Origin: Magnaporthiopsis rhizophila
Taxonomy: Eukaryota; Ascomycota; Sordariomycetes; Magnaporthales; Magnaporthaceae
NCBI GenBank assembly: GCA_003049465.1
Contig: PYSS01000053.1
Span: 58,398 to 122,397, forward strand
Direction: 5' to 3'
Length of the DNA stretch: 64,000 bases
Below, one piece after another: positions 46,633 to 58,652 of the stretch (positions within the stretch are counted from its first letter, which is position 1; every line of letters begins with the position of its first letter). The position numbers and the translations under genes are program-made. The notes under the pieces are model-generated. The model saw only the letters and a list, made by a program, of their open reading frames with translations. It was not told the DNA's origin and did not search any database.

Positions 46633-49600
46633 ATGGCCGCGGCCAAGGTTTTGCTCTCCCAGTCCGCTGCCTGGGCAGGAGAGCGCGGCGCATCTGTGTG
46701 GCCAGCCACACAGCTTGGGACGAGGACGACTGGATCGGATGAGCATGTCATCCCGTGGACCCAAGAGGACGTGCGTTTGAGGCTGAGATGCATTGCGCGA
46801 GCATGGCTAGCGAGCCCTCAAAGGGTGAGTGATGGGCGATGTTGGATCCAGTTCTTTACCTTTCATCTTGAATTCCATACTTGTTTTCCTGCCCAAATGC
46901 CCTGGCCGAGTCGGCTGTCCCCGCCAGCAGATCTCTCGTGCGGCGACCATCGCATGTCTGTACACCCAGCCGTGCGCGATCCCGCCTCGGATGGATTTAT
47001 AGTACCTCCGGGTTTCTTCTGGCGAGACGAACGCGCCGCCGGGTCTCCGCGCTTTTGTGCCTGAACCGTAATATTCCACTCCCAAAAGGCAAAAATTAGC
47101 CATTTTCTGACTCTTGAGTTTCTGCCACCAGGGGAATTCCAGACTCGCGAATTCGCCCCTGACATCACCAGAGCTTGGCCCGCGCTGGACGCGGATACTG
47201 GCACAGCGCGGCCTTATCACGGACTGGGACGACTGCGACTCGCCAACACCCCCGAGCGACCTGACGGCCACCTCTGAGCTTGCCTCTCGCAAGCCTTCTT
47301 CTGCAGACCTAGAGGCGCCGTGCCCTTCACTCGAAACGAGGCCAGATGGACGGAGGAATCGCGAGTGTGACCCGTTTGTTGATCCACCCGAAGCCGCCGA
47401 CGTCGATTTCAGCTGGCAGGGCGGCTGGCGAGAAGCTGCGAAGGGCAAGAAGAAGAATACTAATAATAGACAGCCCACCCAGCCGCAACCCTCGCCCCCG
47501 TCTCAGCCCCCGGAGGAACCCAGCGGTGGTGATGGAAATGCCGATAACAATGACAACGATGGTGGCGGCGGCGGAGGTGCCGGAGATGGGGGCGATGACA
47601 AGAAGGATGGGGACGACAAGAAAGATAACGACCAAAAAGACCCTGAGCCCGTCATCGAAGCTTCATCCCCTGGCAAGAAGAAGAAGAAGGGCGCGGCTGC
47701 CGTCGAGAAAAAACCTGTTGAGCAAACGCCGATTGTTGAGGAAAAGAAGGGAGACCCCCCACCCAAGAACTTGGATGCGTTTCATGACGTCAAACTGGGT
47801 GAGGGCTCAACTCTCGAGCTGGACCCCTTGAAGGCTGCCAAAGCAGCAGCAAGCAAGTTTGCCGGATGGGGCTGGGGCGGCTGGGGCTCCACGGCTAGCA
47901 AGAACGAGTCGAAGCAGTCTCAGGTCCGCCTAGAAGAGATCAAGCCAACCGAGCCAGAGAAGCCACCGGAGGAGAACAAGTGGGGTATCGATCAAAGCAA
48001 GTCGAAGAAGAAGGTCAATGGCACGGCCTTGGGATTCAGCGAGACCGATAAAGCGAGCGTTGCCCCGGCCCCTACTACTACACCCATCATGTCTGCTTTG
48101 AAGAAGAAAGAAGACGACCCCTTCGGAGCCTGGGGCCTCACAGCCAGGAAGACGCCCTCCAAGGCTGCGGAACCGCCTTCTGCCAAGGGTCCGGAGCCAT
48201 TCCCAGACCCTTGGGGAAATTCAGCAAAGACAACCAAGGCCAAAAAAACCAAGCTCTCCCTAGTTGACGATTCTATCAAGGAACCGGAGCCGGAGCCTGA
48301 AAAACAAGAGACTCCGGCCGAAGAGACACCTCCGCCCAAGGAACCCGAGCCTGAGCCGCTAGCGGACGAGGCCGCGTGGGGTTGGAGCACTACCGCCACC
48401 AAGAATAAGAAGAAGAAGAAGGGCAAAGGCGTGGCCGACGAGATCCTTCCAGCTGCCGCTCCATCTCCAGAGCCCAAACCGGAACCCGAGCCGGAGCCGG
48501 AGCCGGAGCCGAAGGTCAAGGAAAAGGTAGAGGAGCGTAAGGACGACTTCAATTTTCCCTGGGCCACTTCTGCGACGGTGAAAAAGGACCAAAAGAAGAA
48601 AGGGAAAACGCCGATCTCGGACGATCCTATCGAGAAGCCAGAATCGGAACAAGAACCGGAACCAGAGCCGGAAAAGTCTACTGAACCTGAGTCCAAGGTT
48701 GAGGTCGACACTTCATGGACAGCCGCTAGTACCAAGAAAGAGAAGAAGAAAAAGGGCAAAACCCCAGTCGAGGAGCTGTCCCCGCCTCCAGAACCGAAGC
48801 CGGAACCCAAACCAGAACCAGAGGAAGATGAAGGCTGGCGTCTCGGGTGGGGGGGTGCTAGCAAAAAGGACAAGAAGAAGAGCAAGACCACCGAGCCCGA
48901 AGTGGTCAAGAAGCCTGACCCAACATCCGAGCCCAAGCCTCTGGCCAAGGAGGACAAAGATGTCGATGGGTGGGCTGAGGCCGGTTGGGGAGCTCCGACG
49001 GGCAAGAAAGACAAGAAGAAGAAGGGTAAAACCATCGTTGTCGAGCCTGAGCCAGTCAAGGAGCCCGAACCCGAGCCCGAACCCGAGCCCGAACCCGAGC
49101 CTGAACCCGAGGCCGAGGCCGAGCCTGAGCCTGAACCTGAGCCTGAGCCTGAGAAGGTCGATGGTGACCCATGGGGATTCGATTTGTCCTCCTCCAAAAA
49201 GGACAAAAAGAAAAAGAAAGGTGGGGTTGAGGCGGTAAAATCAGAGTTTATCCAGGAGCGCCCCTCCCATGATGACGCTTGGCAACTCACGGGCAAAAAA
49301 GAGAAGAAGAAGAAAGGAAAGCCGTCGGATCCCGAGCCCGAGCCTGCCAAGGAGCGTGCTACTGACGACTCGGCCGACTGGGGCCAGGCAAAAAAGGGCA
49401 AAAAGATTGAGGATTCATTGATTGACATTGACAAGGAGGAGACCGTCCAGGAAGAGGCTAAGGAAGAGGAGACCGCAAGCGGCGGCGGCTTCTGGAGCGC
49501 CATCGGGCTGGGGACTGGCGGAAAGAAAAAGAAGGAAGATCGCAAGCCTGAGGTTTCCGAAGAGCTTGCCACAGACAACATTTGGGGCGACTCGACCACC

Positions 49601-52600
49601 AAGAAGAAGAAGAGCAAGTCCGGCAGCAAGGACTCCCCGGTCGAGGAGACGGATCTGTTGTCTATCGACCCCGACGGTGGCGATGACGACAAGCCTGATG
49701 AAGACGACCCCTGGGGCAGTCTGCCCAAGTCCAAGAGCAAGGAGAAGGAGAGGGAAAAAGAGAAGGAGAAGGAGAAGGAGAAGAAAAAGGAGCCTAAGCT
49801 GAGCAAAAAGGAATTAGAAAGGCTTGAGAAGGAGAAGAGGAAGGCTGAAAAGGCTGAGGAGAAGAGGCTTCAAAAGGAGGCACAAGAGGCTGAAGAGACG
49901 GCCAAACGAGAGGCTGAGGAGGCCGAGGAGGCTGCCGCTCGCGAGGCGAAGGAGATCGCTGCTCGCGAAGCCGAAGAGGCAGCCCAGCGCGAGGCCGAGG
50001 AAAAGGAGCGACTGGAGCGGGAAGAGCAGGAGCGAAAGGACGCCGAAGCGGCCGAGGCCATGCGCGAGGACGCCGAGCTCGCAGCGCTTCAGCTCAAGAA
50101 GGATAATAACAGGAAGAAGTTGAGCAGAACGGAGCAGAATAGGTACACCCAGCTCAGCGACAAGGCGAAACAACGAGCCGAGAAGAAGGCGGCCGAAGAG
50201 CAAGCAGCGAAAGAAGCCGAGGAGGAGGCGGCTCTTGAAGCCGAAGAAGCAGCAGCACGCAAGGCGGAGGAGGAGGAGGCCGCCCGTAAAGCCGAGGAGG
50301 AAGTCGCGCGGCAAGCCGAAGAGGAGGCGGAGCGTAAGCGAGAGAAGGCGGAAGCCGAAGCTGCTGCAGCGACGGTAGCCGCAGTTGCAGCCGCGGCCGC
50401 TGTGGTTATCGGAACCGACTCCAAGAAAAAGTCCAAGTCCAAAGACAAAGACAAGGATAAAGAAAAGGACAAGGAAAAGGAGAAGAGCTCGTCCAAGTCC
50501 AAATCCAAGGATGCCGAGAAAGCAAGTGCCAAGATATCATCCAAGGATAAAACCAAGAGCAAGGACAAGGACAAGGACAAGGCGAGAGACCACGACGAGG
50601 CCAAGGCGAAAGACCACGACGAAGCCAAGGGCCGGGGTGACGATGACTTCTTTGATGATCTAGACAAGCATCTGTTTGGCCTTTCGCCGGAGGATGTGGA
50701 GGAGCTGCTGGGCGGCGCACCGCCCTCCAAGGCCCCAGCACCTCCCCCGCCGCCCCCAGCGCCCGCGGTGCCCGCCTTGTCATCCGACGCGTTCGGCTTC
50801 TGGGGCGCACCTAAGAAGGTCAAGCCAGTTGAGCCACCAAAGCCTCCAGAAAATGCCGTGGTCCCCGAAGACGCTCGTGGCGCCGACATCTGGAAGGACG
50901 CGCCGTCCACCTCGACATCCAAGATTCCAAAGACCAAGGAGGCCTATGGTGGCAAGATTGCAGACCGTCTGAAGGCGTTCCAGCCTGTCGACGATCCGCC
51001 CGAGGAGAGCGAAGACGACGAAGGGGCCGCGCAAGAGCCGCTCCCTCCGCCGCCGCCGCCGCCACCACCACCGGTCGACGATAGAAAGGTTCGGTCCAAG
51101 TCCAAGAGAGACAAGGAGCCCCCTCGGGTCGAGGTCCTCGACGACCCGGTCCCTCCAAGAAAGCATCGAAGACCGCAAGCTCCTGGCACATTTCCCGACG
51201 AAGACGAAGATGAGATAGTCGAAATCGTTGAGGCGCCCAAAAAATCAAGCAAGAAGAGCAGCAAGTCGCGCTCAAAGGGCGATCCCGTCGTGTCGGTGCC
51301 GCCTCCCGTCCCGCTCGCGCCGCCGCCTCCCCCGGCCGTACCCGAAGTCCCGTTGTCGCCGCCACATGACAGGAGCAGAAAGGAGCGGCCCAGAGGCAGC
51401 CGCGAAAACTCTGGGTCGTGGGGGGTGTGGAACGCGGCTGCGGCGGCGCCGCCGCGGAAGGAGGGGCGCAAAACCTCATCCAGATCCGAGCGGAAGGAGA
51501 GGGAGTATGGATTGTCCTCGTCCAAGCACCGGTCGGCCGAGGGGTCGCCACCCCCGGAGGCGCGGCCCGAGCGCATCAGGGATGGCCCCACGAAGGTGCG
51601 CATCGCCAGCGTTTTTGAAAGCACGCCGCCTCTGTCCAAGTCGGCGTCGACGCGCGACAAGAGACCTAGTCGGCCGTCGCGCCGGCACTCTGCAGATGTG
51701 CATAACGGCCTCGTCTCGCCGCCGCCAGAGGAGGAAATGCCCGAGATTACGGATAAGGCAGCCAAGGTTCTGGGCATCAAGAGCAGCAGCAAGCCGAAGA
51801 AGGTGCGGACGGCGGACGAAGATGATGTTTTCGTCATCGACGCTCGTGGTCCGGAGCCTGGCCGCCGGCACAGATTCTCAAAGGTAAGAGATGACCCCAG
51901 CGCAAAGTATCACCAAATTTCAAATCGGACCAACTCGCTAACTGGACGTTTTCCCTGCAGCTGTCGAGGGACGATGACATAGTCATGATCGATCGCCATG
52001 AAGCCGCGCCCCCGCCGCCCAAGAGAAGCAGCTCGAACACCAAGAAGGGCTTCGCCGGTCTCTTTGGCGGCATCCTGTCAAACCCACGATCGGAACCGCC
52101 ACCGGCCCGTCCCGAGCTCAGGCGACGCGGCACGTACATGACGGACGATGAGGCGAACCACGAGGGCGCTTCGGGCGCTGTGACCGATGTGGAGGAGGCC
52201 AGGCGTGCCGCGCGTCGATCTCGCCGAACCGAAAGGGTTGTGGAGGATCCGCGGCAGGCCAAGGATGAGGCGCGACGTCGTCGGAAGCAGGAGGAGGAGG
52301 AGGCTGAAGCGCGGAGGCGCGAGGAGAAGGAGGCTGAAGCGCGGAGGCGTGAGGAGAAGGAGGCGCGGCGGGCAAAGAGGCACGCGAACCGCGCCCGCGA
52401 GGAAGCCGAGCGGCTGGCGGCCGAGGAGCAGCAAAGGGATGCCGAACGTGCGGAGCGTCGGAGGCAACGCAAAGAACGCGAGCGCCATCGGCAGGCCGAA
52501 GACGCTGGCGTGTCTCGCCACGAGCGTCGGCGCCACGAGAGCGAGAGGGATGAAGAAGAAGAGCGTCGACGACGCCACGAGGCACGGCGCGCAGCCCGTG

Positions 52601-53118
52601 AGGCCGACCGTACGCAAAGCGGCACCGAGTCTCGACACCGGCGCCGCGCCGGGGAGGAGCGCGTGTACCCCCGCAGCAAGTCTCACCAAGCGGACGAACG
52701 ACACAAGGACGGCTGGCCGCACTCTGGCACGTCGTCCTGGGTCAAAGACCACTCGGACGCCCCCCCACCGCCGCCGCCGCCACCACCACCCCAGGATGAA
52801 GGCAGGGGTAGCGCCTCGCCGGACGACGACGAGGAGGCGCGGCGGGCGGCGCGGCGGGCAGACCGCCGACGAAGCAAGTATGAGGAGGCAGCTGCCGATG
52901 AGGACTCCCGGCGGCGGAGGCGCAAGGAGGGCAGAGACGATCGTGATCGTGATCGGGATCGGGACCGGGATCGAGACCGCGACCGTGACCGCCGGGCCGG
53001 CGGCAGTGGGGGTGGTGTGTCGGATGGCAGCGACGAGCGCAGGCCGAGCCGGCGCACCGCTACCTTTGCGGACGCGCAGCCGAGAAGCAGCTGGTGGAAG
53101 AAGCTGACGGGATCATGA
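46633..53118 (+). CDS. Giant low-complexity protein with repeated Trp/poly-Lys modules
   Basis: Model: exons 46633-46824, 47132-51883 and 51961-53118, all joining in phase 0, 2,033 residues. I do not recognise the family. From about residue 300 to 930 there are some fifteen degenerate modules: a D-x-W-G or similar Trp motif, 5-12 polar residues, a Lys run (often KKKKKGK), then an acidic Pro/Glu linker. An EP-dipeptide tract is at 49042-49154. Then follow a long Glu/Ala/Arg/Lys coiled coil (about 950-1150), a Lys/Ser/Asp-rich part, poly-Pro runs and two further W motifs. Exon 3 encodes GFAGLFGGILSNP, a second Arg/Glu coiled coil, RD-dipeptide repeats and a terminal SSWWKKLTGS. A scaffold or tether is plausible. 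The first exon is the weakest point: the large exon has no in-frame ATG for about 950 bases, and 46633 is the nearest phase-compatible start. Confidence 0.75.
49042..49154 (+). repeat. EP-dipeptide coding repeat
   Basis: Tandem GAGCCY/GARCCN hexanucleotides encode alternating Glu-Pro (with a short Glu-Ala interruption) inside the giant protein. Synonymous variation between units suggests an old array maintained at protein level. Confidence 0.85.
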
Positions 53119-53578
53119 TGATCCGTCGCGGGTACCCTCCCTTTTCTGTGCTCCTATTTCCTTGAGTGTGCGTTTGCGGTTTTTTTTGTTTTTTTTTCTT
53201 TTCCTGCTCTCTGCGCAATTTCTTGAGCGATGCTGTCTTGTTTAATTTGCCTGATATTTGAGGCCACCACACCCACCTCTCAATCCTTTGTTTTGTTTAA
53301 TGTGCTGGGAGAAACTGTGACATTTTTCTTCTTTGGTTGTTGTTGTTGGATACCCCCCCGCAATGCACATAACTCGAGCACGCGCGCGAGCCCACCCAAG
53401 CGAGGCGTCGTCGGCAGCAAAGTCGGGCGCATGTTTTTTTTTTAATGATATGTACGAGATGAAAGACGAGATGGAGATGGGGCAACAGATGAGTCTCGTT
53501 GTTGTACGTCCTTTTTATTCTCCGGCTTGGCGTGTATGAAACCGGGGCGGCTATAGAGGGGCGCGGAAGCGAAGGCTT

Positions 53579-53618
<40 letters not shown>

Positions 53619-54538
53619 CGAACCCCCTGTCGGATATTGAACCACCTCGAGAGAGAGATGGAGGGATAATAAACACGACAGACAGTAAAAGGGTTCTTGC
53701 CCCGTCCAGTTGGCAAAATGTACTTTTTCTGCACCTCTGATTCGCGTGTTCCTCCATTGCTAGGCTGATGTGTCTGGGAATATTGTCCCCATGCGGCAGG
53801 ACGCTTTCATCTGGTTCGATGGCCGGGAAAACATGCAAGCTGGCTGGGGTTTGGGCGAATCTACTTGGCGCGCTTTGAGCTTTGCTGCCCAACGTGGCGA
53901 TTGTTGTTTGGCGAACTCCCCCGCGGCGATTGGGTACCTACCTAACTGCCTACCTATCAATGTATCAGCCTGTCTCGGTAGATGCCTAACCGTACATGTT
54001 ACGTCGCCGTCAAAAACAGCTCCGAGAGGGGAATAAGGGATATTGGCTGCATGGAAGGCGCCAGCTGGGTGGGGTTGGATCGGGTAGTCTCTGATATGTT
54101 GGACATTTCAGACAAGTTATATGTCTCAGTGGTAAAAACGAAGTAACAGGTGGAGAACAGTGGCTGCCTTATTTGGTCTAGGTACAGATGTGTGGGCCAC
54201 GAGTCCGTCCCGTCCGATTGGTAAGAAAGACGTCTGGCCGGGTTGACGATGTAGGTGCAGATAAGAAGATGATGGAGCTCCGCGCCTGGCCGGGGCTATT
54301 TGTCTGCTGCCAATCATCCATCCCACCACATGAATCCGGCGGCAGAGCAGAGAGATATGGTTGGATCAAGCAGCAGGAGTGGAGTTGGATCCAGGACAAT
54401 ATAGAGATGAAAACAGTATTTCATGGGGCCCAGCTTTTGACGGTGCCACGAGCGAGGGTGAAAAATAATGCAATATACCAAGATTTCTCCCATTCTGGAC
54501 AAGTCCCCCTACAGGAAAAAAGAGCCCCCATTGGCCCT
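53119..54538. other. Intergenic, convergent giant protein / Atg33-like
   Basis: 1.4 kb between facing stop codons. It contains T-rich stretches at 53178-53200 and an uninterrupted T39 at 53580-53618, and tandem CCTA words near 53935-53955. No gene was seen. Confidence 0.45.
53580..53618. repeat. Poly-T tract (T39)
   Basis: 39 consecutive T, the longest run in the window without an N. It lies in the convergent intergenic region about 470 bases past the giant gene's stop. Confidence 0.9.
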
Positions 54539-55417
54539 TTAGTAGCGGTAGACGGTCGGCCGGACAGCGCCGTCACCCCAGATGCCGAGGACGGCGACCA
54601 GGAAGCCGAAGCCGGCCACGCTGGCGCGCACGACCTGCTTCTTTATAAAGTTGTCGACGTCGCCGCGCACCTCCTCGCCGTTGACCTCGTCGGCGCCCGA
54701 GGCGACGACGGTGGTGTCGTCATCGACCGTGTCGTCGTCGTCGTCGTCGCCCTCGTCGCTGTGCGCAGAGTCGGAGCCGCCGAGCACCTCGTAGCTGGCC
54801 TCCATGCGGGCGCGGGCGGCGCGTTCGCGGCGGGCAGCAGCAGCAGCGGCAGCGGAGGTGGAGGCTGGACGGGCGCGGCGAGGCGGGGTGGCGAGGCCCA
54901 GATAAGGGGCCAGCAGGTCGTCCGAGACGACGGCGCCCGACAGGCCCGTCAGGAGAGAGGTGTAGAGCAGGTACGGGTGGCGGCCATAGCGGGGCGAGGC
55001 CAGGAAGGCGAGGGCGAAGCAGGCGGACGAGGCTATCGTCAGGGCGCGCAGCCGGGTGCGGGCCGTCGAGGCCAGCGTGCGGAAGCCGCGCGAGGCGGCC
55101 GACGCCGACGGGAGGGTGAGGAGGGCCGGGGCCGTCAGGGACGACAGCGTGTACGACAGGCCCTGCGGGAAAGGGAGGGGTGGTGTTGGTGGTAGGATTT
55201 TGGAGGATGCGGTTAGCCGCGGTGCTGCGGGCGAGGGGGGTGGTGGTTTGGTGATGTTGCGGGGAATGACGTAGCGCCGGATTGGGGCGTCCGCATGTGC
55301 TTTTCCGCAGAGGCAAGAGTAGAGAGTGATTCATGGGGAGGAGCTGCTGCTTACCGTCAGGAGACCGAGCGATACGGTGCCCACGAACTTGAGCAGAGAG
55401 ACTCCTCTGAATGCCAT
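54539..55417 (-). CDS. atg33: Atg33-like membrane protein
   Basis: Two exons (55417-55355, 55162-54539) give 228 residues. The N-terminus reads MAFRGVSLLKFVGTVSLGLLT, joined across the intron to GLSYTLSSLTAPALL, a first membrane segment. A second hydrophobic stretch lies near IASSACFALAFLASP and a third near HPYLLYTSLLTGLSGAV. The C-terminus has MEASYEVLGGSD, an acidic Asp run, VNGEEVRGDVDNF and a last hydrophobic segment GFGFLVAVLGIWGDGA. This layout matches fungal proteins annotated as Atg33, an outer mitochondrial membrane protein that promotes mitophagy in yeast. The family name rests on pattern memory. The Asp run is coded by repeated GAC/GAT codons. The start is ATG 55417. Confidence 0.7.
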
Positions 55418-55861
55418 GGTTGATTCTGGGGCGCGACGGCGGGCAGAAGGCAGGCAAGCCGTGGGCTAGAGACTGACTCTTCTTTGGTTGTCGCGGGGAT
55501 GCGGTTCGTAGTGGGATGAACTCGGCTCGCCCAAGCGGAACCTGAGGTGGGGCTTAGCCAGTGCTGTTGGCGGGCTGCTGCTTCTGTGATTGGACAAAGC
55601 TCAAAGACCCTCGTGGGCGGGGAGCTGCCTCCGCCGATGCTTTTTCACAACCCCTAATTCACAAATATTTGTATTATGTGCGTGGTGCGGGTGCTTAAAT
55701 GTAGGTGGTACGTGTGGCCCCTAGACAATTTTGCTGCCTGGGCTGTTTGTTAGGCAGAGCGTTTGAATTGGCTCGGGCTGCTCCTGGGTGAGACGGTTCC
55801 TGACAGACACGAGGCTTACGCCGAATCCTCAGCATGGTAACAGCATCCGGGCCGGCGCAGG

Positions 55862-55864
<3 letters not shown>

Positions 55865-55896
<32 letters not shown>

Positions 55897-55926
55897 CGNN
55901 TTTTTTTTTTTTTTTTTTTTTTTTTT
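55865..55926. repeat. Poly-T tract with unresolved bases (NN)
   Basis: T32, CG, two N at 55899-55900, then T26. The N pair marks an assembly join or collapsed homopolymer, so the order and distance across it are uncertain. Confidence 0.9.
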
Positions 55927-56005
55927 GCATCCCGGAGCGTGCCCGGCCGGGCTCAGCTCCATGGATGCATATGCACGGACGCCGTCGGGGATAACGCCAA
56001 CCACC

Positions 56006-56105
56006 CGGCCTTACGCCATCCTCTCCCACATGTGGGGACAAAGACGAAGTCACCTGCATAGACTTGCAGGTTCTGAGCCTAGCCCGCAGGTCATGGCTGA
56101 GATAA
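56006..56105 (+). pseudogene. HET-domain relic (heterokaryon incompatibility type)
   Basis: One frame reads RPYAILSHMWG, the conserved opening motif of HET domains (consensus YAILSHTWG). One base later, in another frame, the sequence continues DKDEVTCIDLQ, matching the D-x-E-V-T-F-x-D-L part that normally follows directly. So the two halves are separated by a frameshift right after the Trp. The second frame stops at about 56105. No further HET blocks (such as the WIDxxCIDQ motif) are seen downstream. I read it as a decayed fragment. Intact HET proteins trigger cell death after fusion of incompatible fungal cells. The T tract with N just upstream makes a sequencing error possible for the neighbourhood but not a reason for the missing C-terminal part. 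Confidence 0.7.
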
Positions 56106-58652
56106 ACACTCGCGTTGACTAGGTAGATACCAGTCATTTCGCGCTCTTGGAGACGGCCAAGCCACTCAATAGGCGAAAACCGAGGTCAGAGCCGGACCTA
56201 CGGCTACCGAGCTTTTTACGCCAGCCCACAACTCGGATACCTCTAGCTAGTCATTTTGACTGATCGAACAAGGCCTACCGAGTCGTACAGGTCTTTCTGC
56301 CAGAACGTGGGATGCCCGCCTCGCACGCCATCAGCTCCAAGAATGTGTATGGGCGGCAAGACTGCCGCACTTTCGGAACCGCTGCTGGACCGGGCGATCG
56401 AGAACTGGCCCGCGAGTGATGTTTCCATGGTCTGTGGTGTAGCTGTTGCTTCTTCCATCCCTGCTGTCGTATTCTTTTCTTCTTCTTTTGCTATCTCTAT
56501 TCATCTCCCCACGAGGAGAATAATATGTTGCTATCGGAGACGCCGTGAATTTGGCCGTATGCCTCGTTTTGGTGCTCTCTCAAACGCGCACAGCAGGTCT
56601 CGGTGTCGTCAGATTTGAGATTTCTCCTCACAAACCGGGTGCCCGTAAGCGGCTCGATATTGCGATGGGCCTACCTAGGTATGGAACTTGGCACCCCTTA
56701 TCAGTTGACCCCGACCAAGATTCGACGATAGTGGTATAGAACAGAAACTAAAAATGAAACACCCTAAAGGAAAAAGAGAAAAAGTAGAATGACCGATTCG
56801 GTTTATTTTCCCTTGTCGTGTGCGAATGAATAACGTGCACAGCCTGATTCCGCAGCAAATGAAATTGACCTCTCACCGAAAAGAAATGGGGAGCTAACAT
56901 CAGAAAAACACGTCATGGGGTCCCCCAGGAAAACAGTTTGCGTGTGCGAGTCAGGTAGTGCTGGCGTTTCGCATCATTGCGTGTGGGCCGGGGGGTTTAA
57001 TTGACGGGAACGGGGCGGTGGCCTCCCGCATTGGCAGTGAGCGGCCCACGAGGAGCGAGGGTCACCAACACATGATTATGTCAGCGCCCAACCTCAAACG
57101 ACCTCATTCAAAGGTTGCGAAATTTGCGCATTGCTCGGTGTACTCACTCGGAACATTTCGCAGATTTGAAAATTTGGGTTATCTTGTGGTAGAAACTGCC
57201 TGGATATCTGTACCGTGCTGTGTACGATCATTTTTCTCTTACTGTGCTGTCCTGCCTTTGCCCCGGGGCACAAGGCGCCTTGGGAAGCCCACCTCACCCG
57301 AGACCATCTGACGACGTGCCTCGCCAGCCGCGCTTCTCGACAAGCCATTATTCCCACACCCGCGGCAGCCCCGAATCCCCGGATACGATTCTAACCTGCC
57401 CCGAGACAGCCTTGTACAGGGCATATATCAGGGTTTGATCATGCAAACTACGTCGGACCATGCCCATGCTGTGCTTCGGTAAACACACCTCCCAGGGCTG
57501 GCGGGATGCTGAAATGATGATGCTCAGGCCGTAGCCTTGCCATGCCTATTGGAAGGATTGCTTGGACGGTTGCTTGCCCCTTGGACACGGAGAGGCCGGG
57601 AGTAAACCGCGATGTGATGGTGAAACATGGTGCGAAAATGCCGTAGCCAACGGGATGCGGATGCGGTGCTACAAAGAGGGCACAGCCGAGGTTCAATGGC
57701 GGCTGACCAGCGGGCGATGAGCCAAGTGGAGACGGCGGCACGATGCGAGAGAAGAAGAAATAGAGTGGCAGGAAGCCTTGTGTCCGGTGGCACCATTGAT
57801 GTCACAGGGGCGCCTGATCTCCTCATGTATTGCTCCTGCCGTAGGGCGGGTGCTGTGCACCGACCGGTGCCACCGGCGAGGGCAGATACCAACACAGAAG
57901 GTGTGATCCGTGCCGGCTTCGTGGTATCACGACGCATGGCCCGTTGAGCCCGATGCACAAAGTGTTGGACGGAGTCGGTGTAGGCAGCACGAGGCATCGA
58001 CGTCGATGGGGTCCAATCGAAACTGGAAGTAAGGCATTGTGATGCTCAGTTGGCAGGCTGCAATGGCAGCCGAGACAACGAGACCATCATGATCTCAAGG
58101 CATCAACAAGGGTGGCTGGGTGGGCGTGTGAAGGATAATGGGGGCCAATGGATGCATCGACAACGTGACACAATGATGCCAGGCCCAGGTGGTGACATGG
58201 GAGGAGAAAAGGTAGGATGGGGGGGCATGGGGAGGCAGCAAGGTAGGTGTGGGAGGGGCCAGGGGTGTTGGGGCAGAGCAGGCGGCCGCCACGGGACTTG
58301 ACCCCACATTATTGGCCAACCCAGTCCGCAAGGAGGCAGGGCCATAAAACGGCCAGCTCGCTCCTCCCGACATGTCCTCGTCTCCCCCTTCTTTTCCTCC
58401 TTCTTCCTCAGACCAAAAAAAAATCCATCAAAAGCTCACCAAAACCATCCAATTCCTTCACAAAGCCTCTCAGAAACATCAAGCAGACTCCTGCCCAATA
58501 CTTTGAACCACCCTTTGTCTTCTTTCATCTGTCCACTCATCCCGCCTGTCAGACCAAGCCGCCTTCAGCAGCAGATATTGCACTCGCAACAACGAGAAAG
58601 AGGGGTTTCCGTTCGGCATCCGCCCACTTCCACCATCGAACCCTCGGTCACG

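Larger units (their letters stand above)
55418..58652. other. Accessory-looking region with HET relic
   Basis: 3.2 kb without an intact gene. It contains a T tract broken by two unresolved bases (55865-55926), a frameshifted HET-domain fragment (56006-56105), and below-average GC stretches around 56740-57240. Nothing else is recognised. The right end is the promoter of the next gene. Confidence 0.45.

Noticed and set aside
47992..49806. 604-codon open frame on the - strand
   Set aside because: It is the antisense of the Lys/Glu/Pro-rich repeat protein; its Ser/Phe/Gly composition is the mirror of AAG/GAG codons.
46633..53118. Leashin-type Woronin body tether
   Set aside because: Composition and coiled coils are similar in style, but the length is much shorter than known leashins and I cannot point to a shared motif.
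55925..56122. Intact small gene starting at 55925
   Set aside because: The frame contains only the first HET motif and then shifts out of it; it starts inside the N-containing T tract border, so it is better read as part of the relic.
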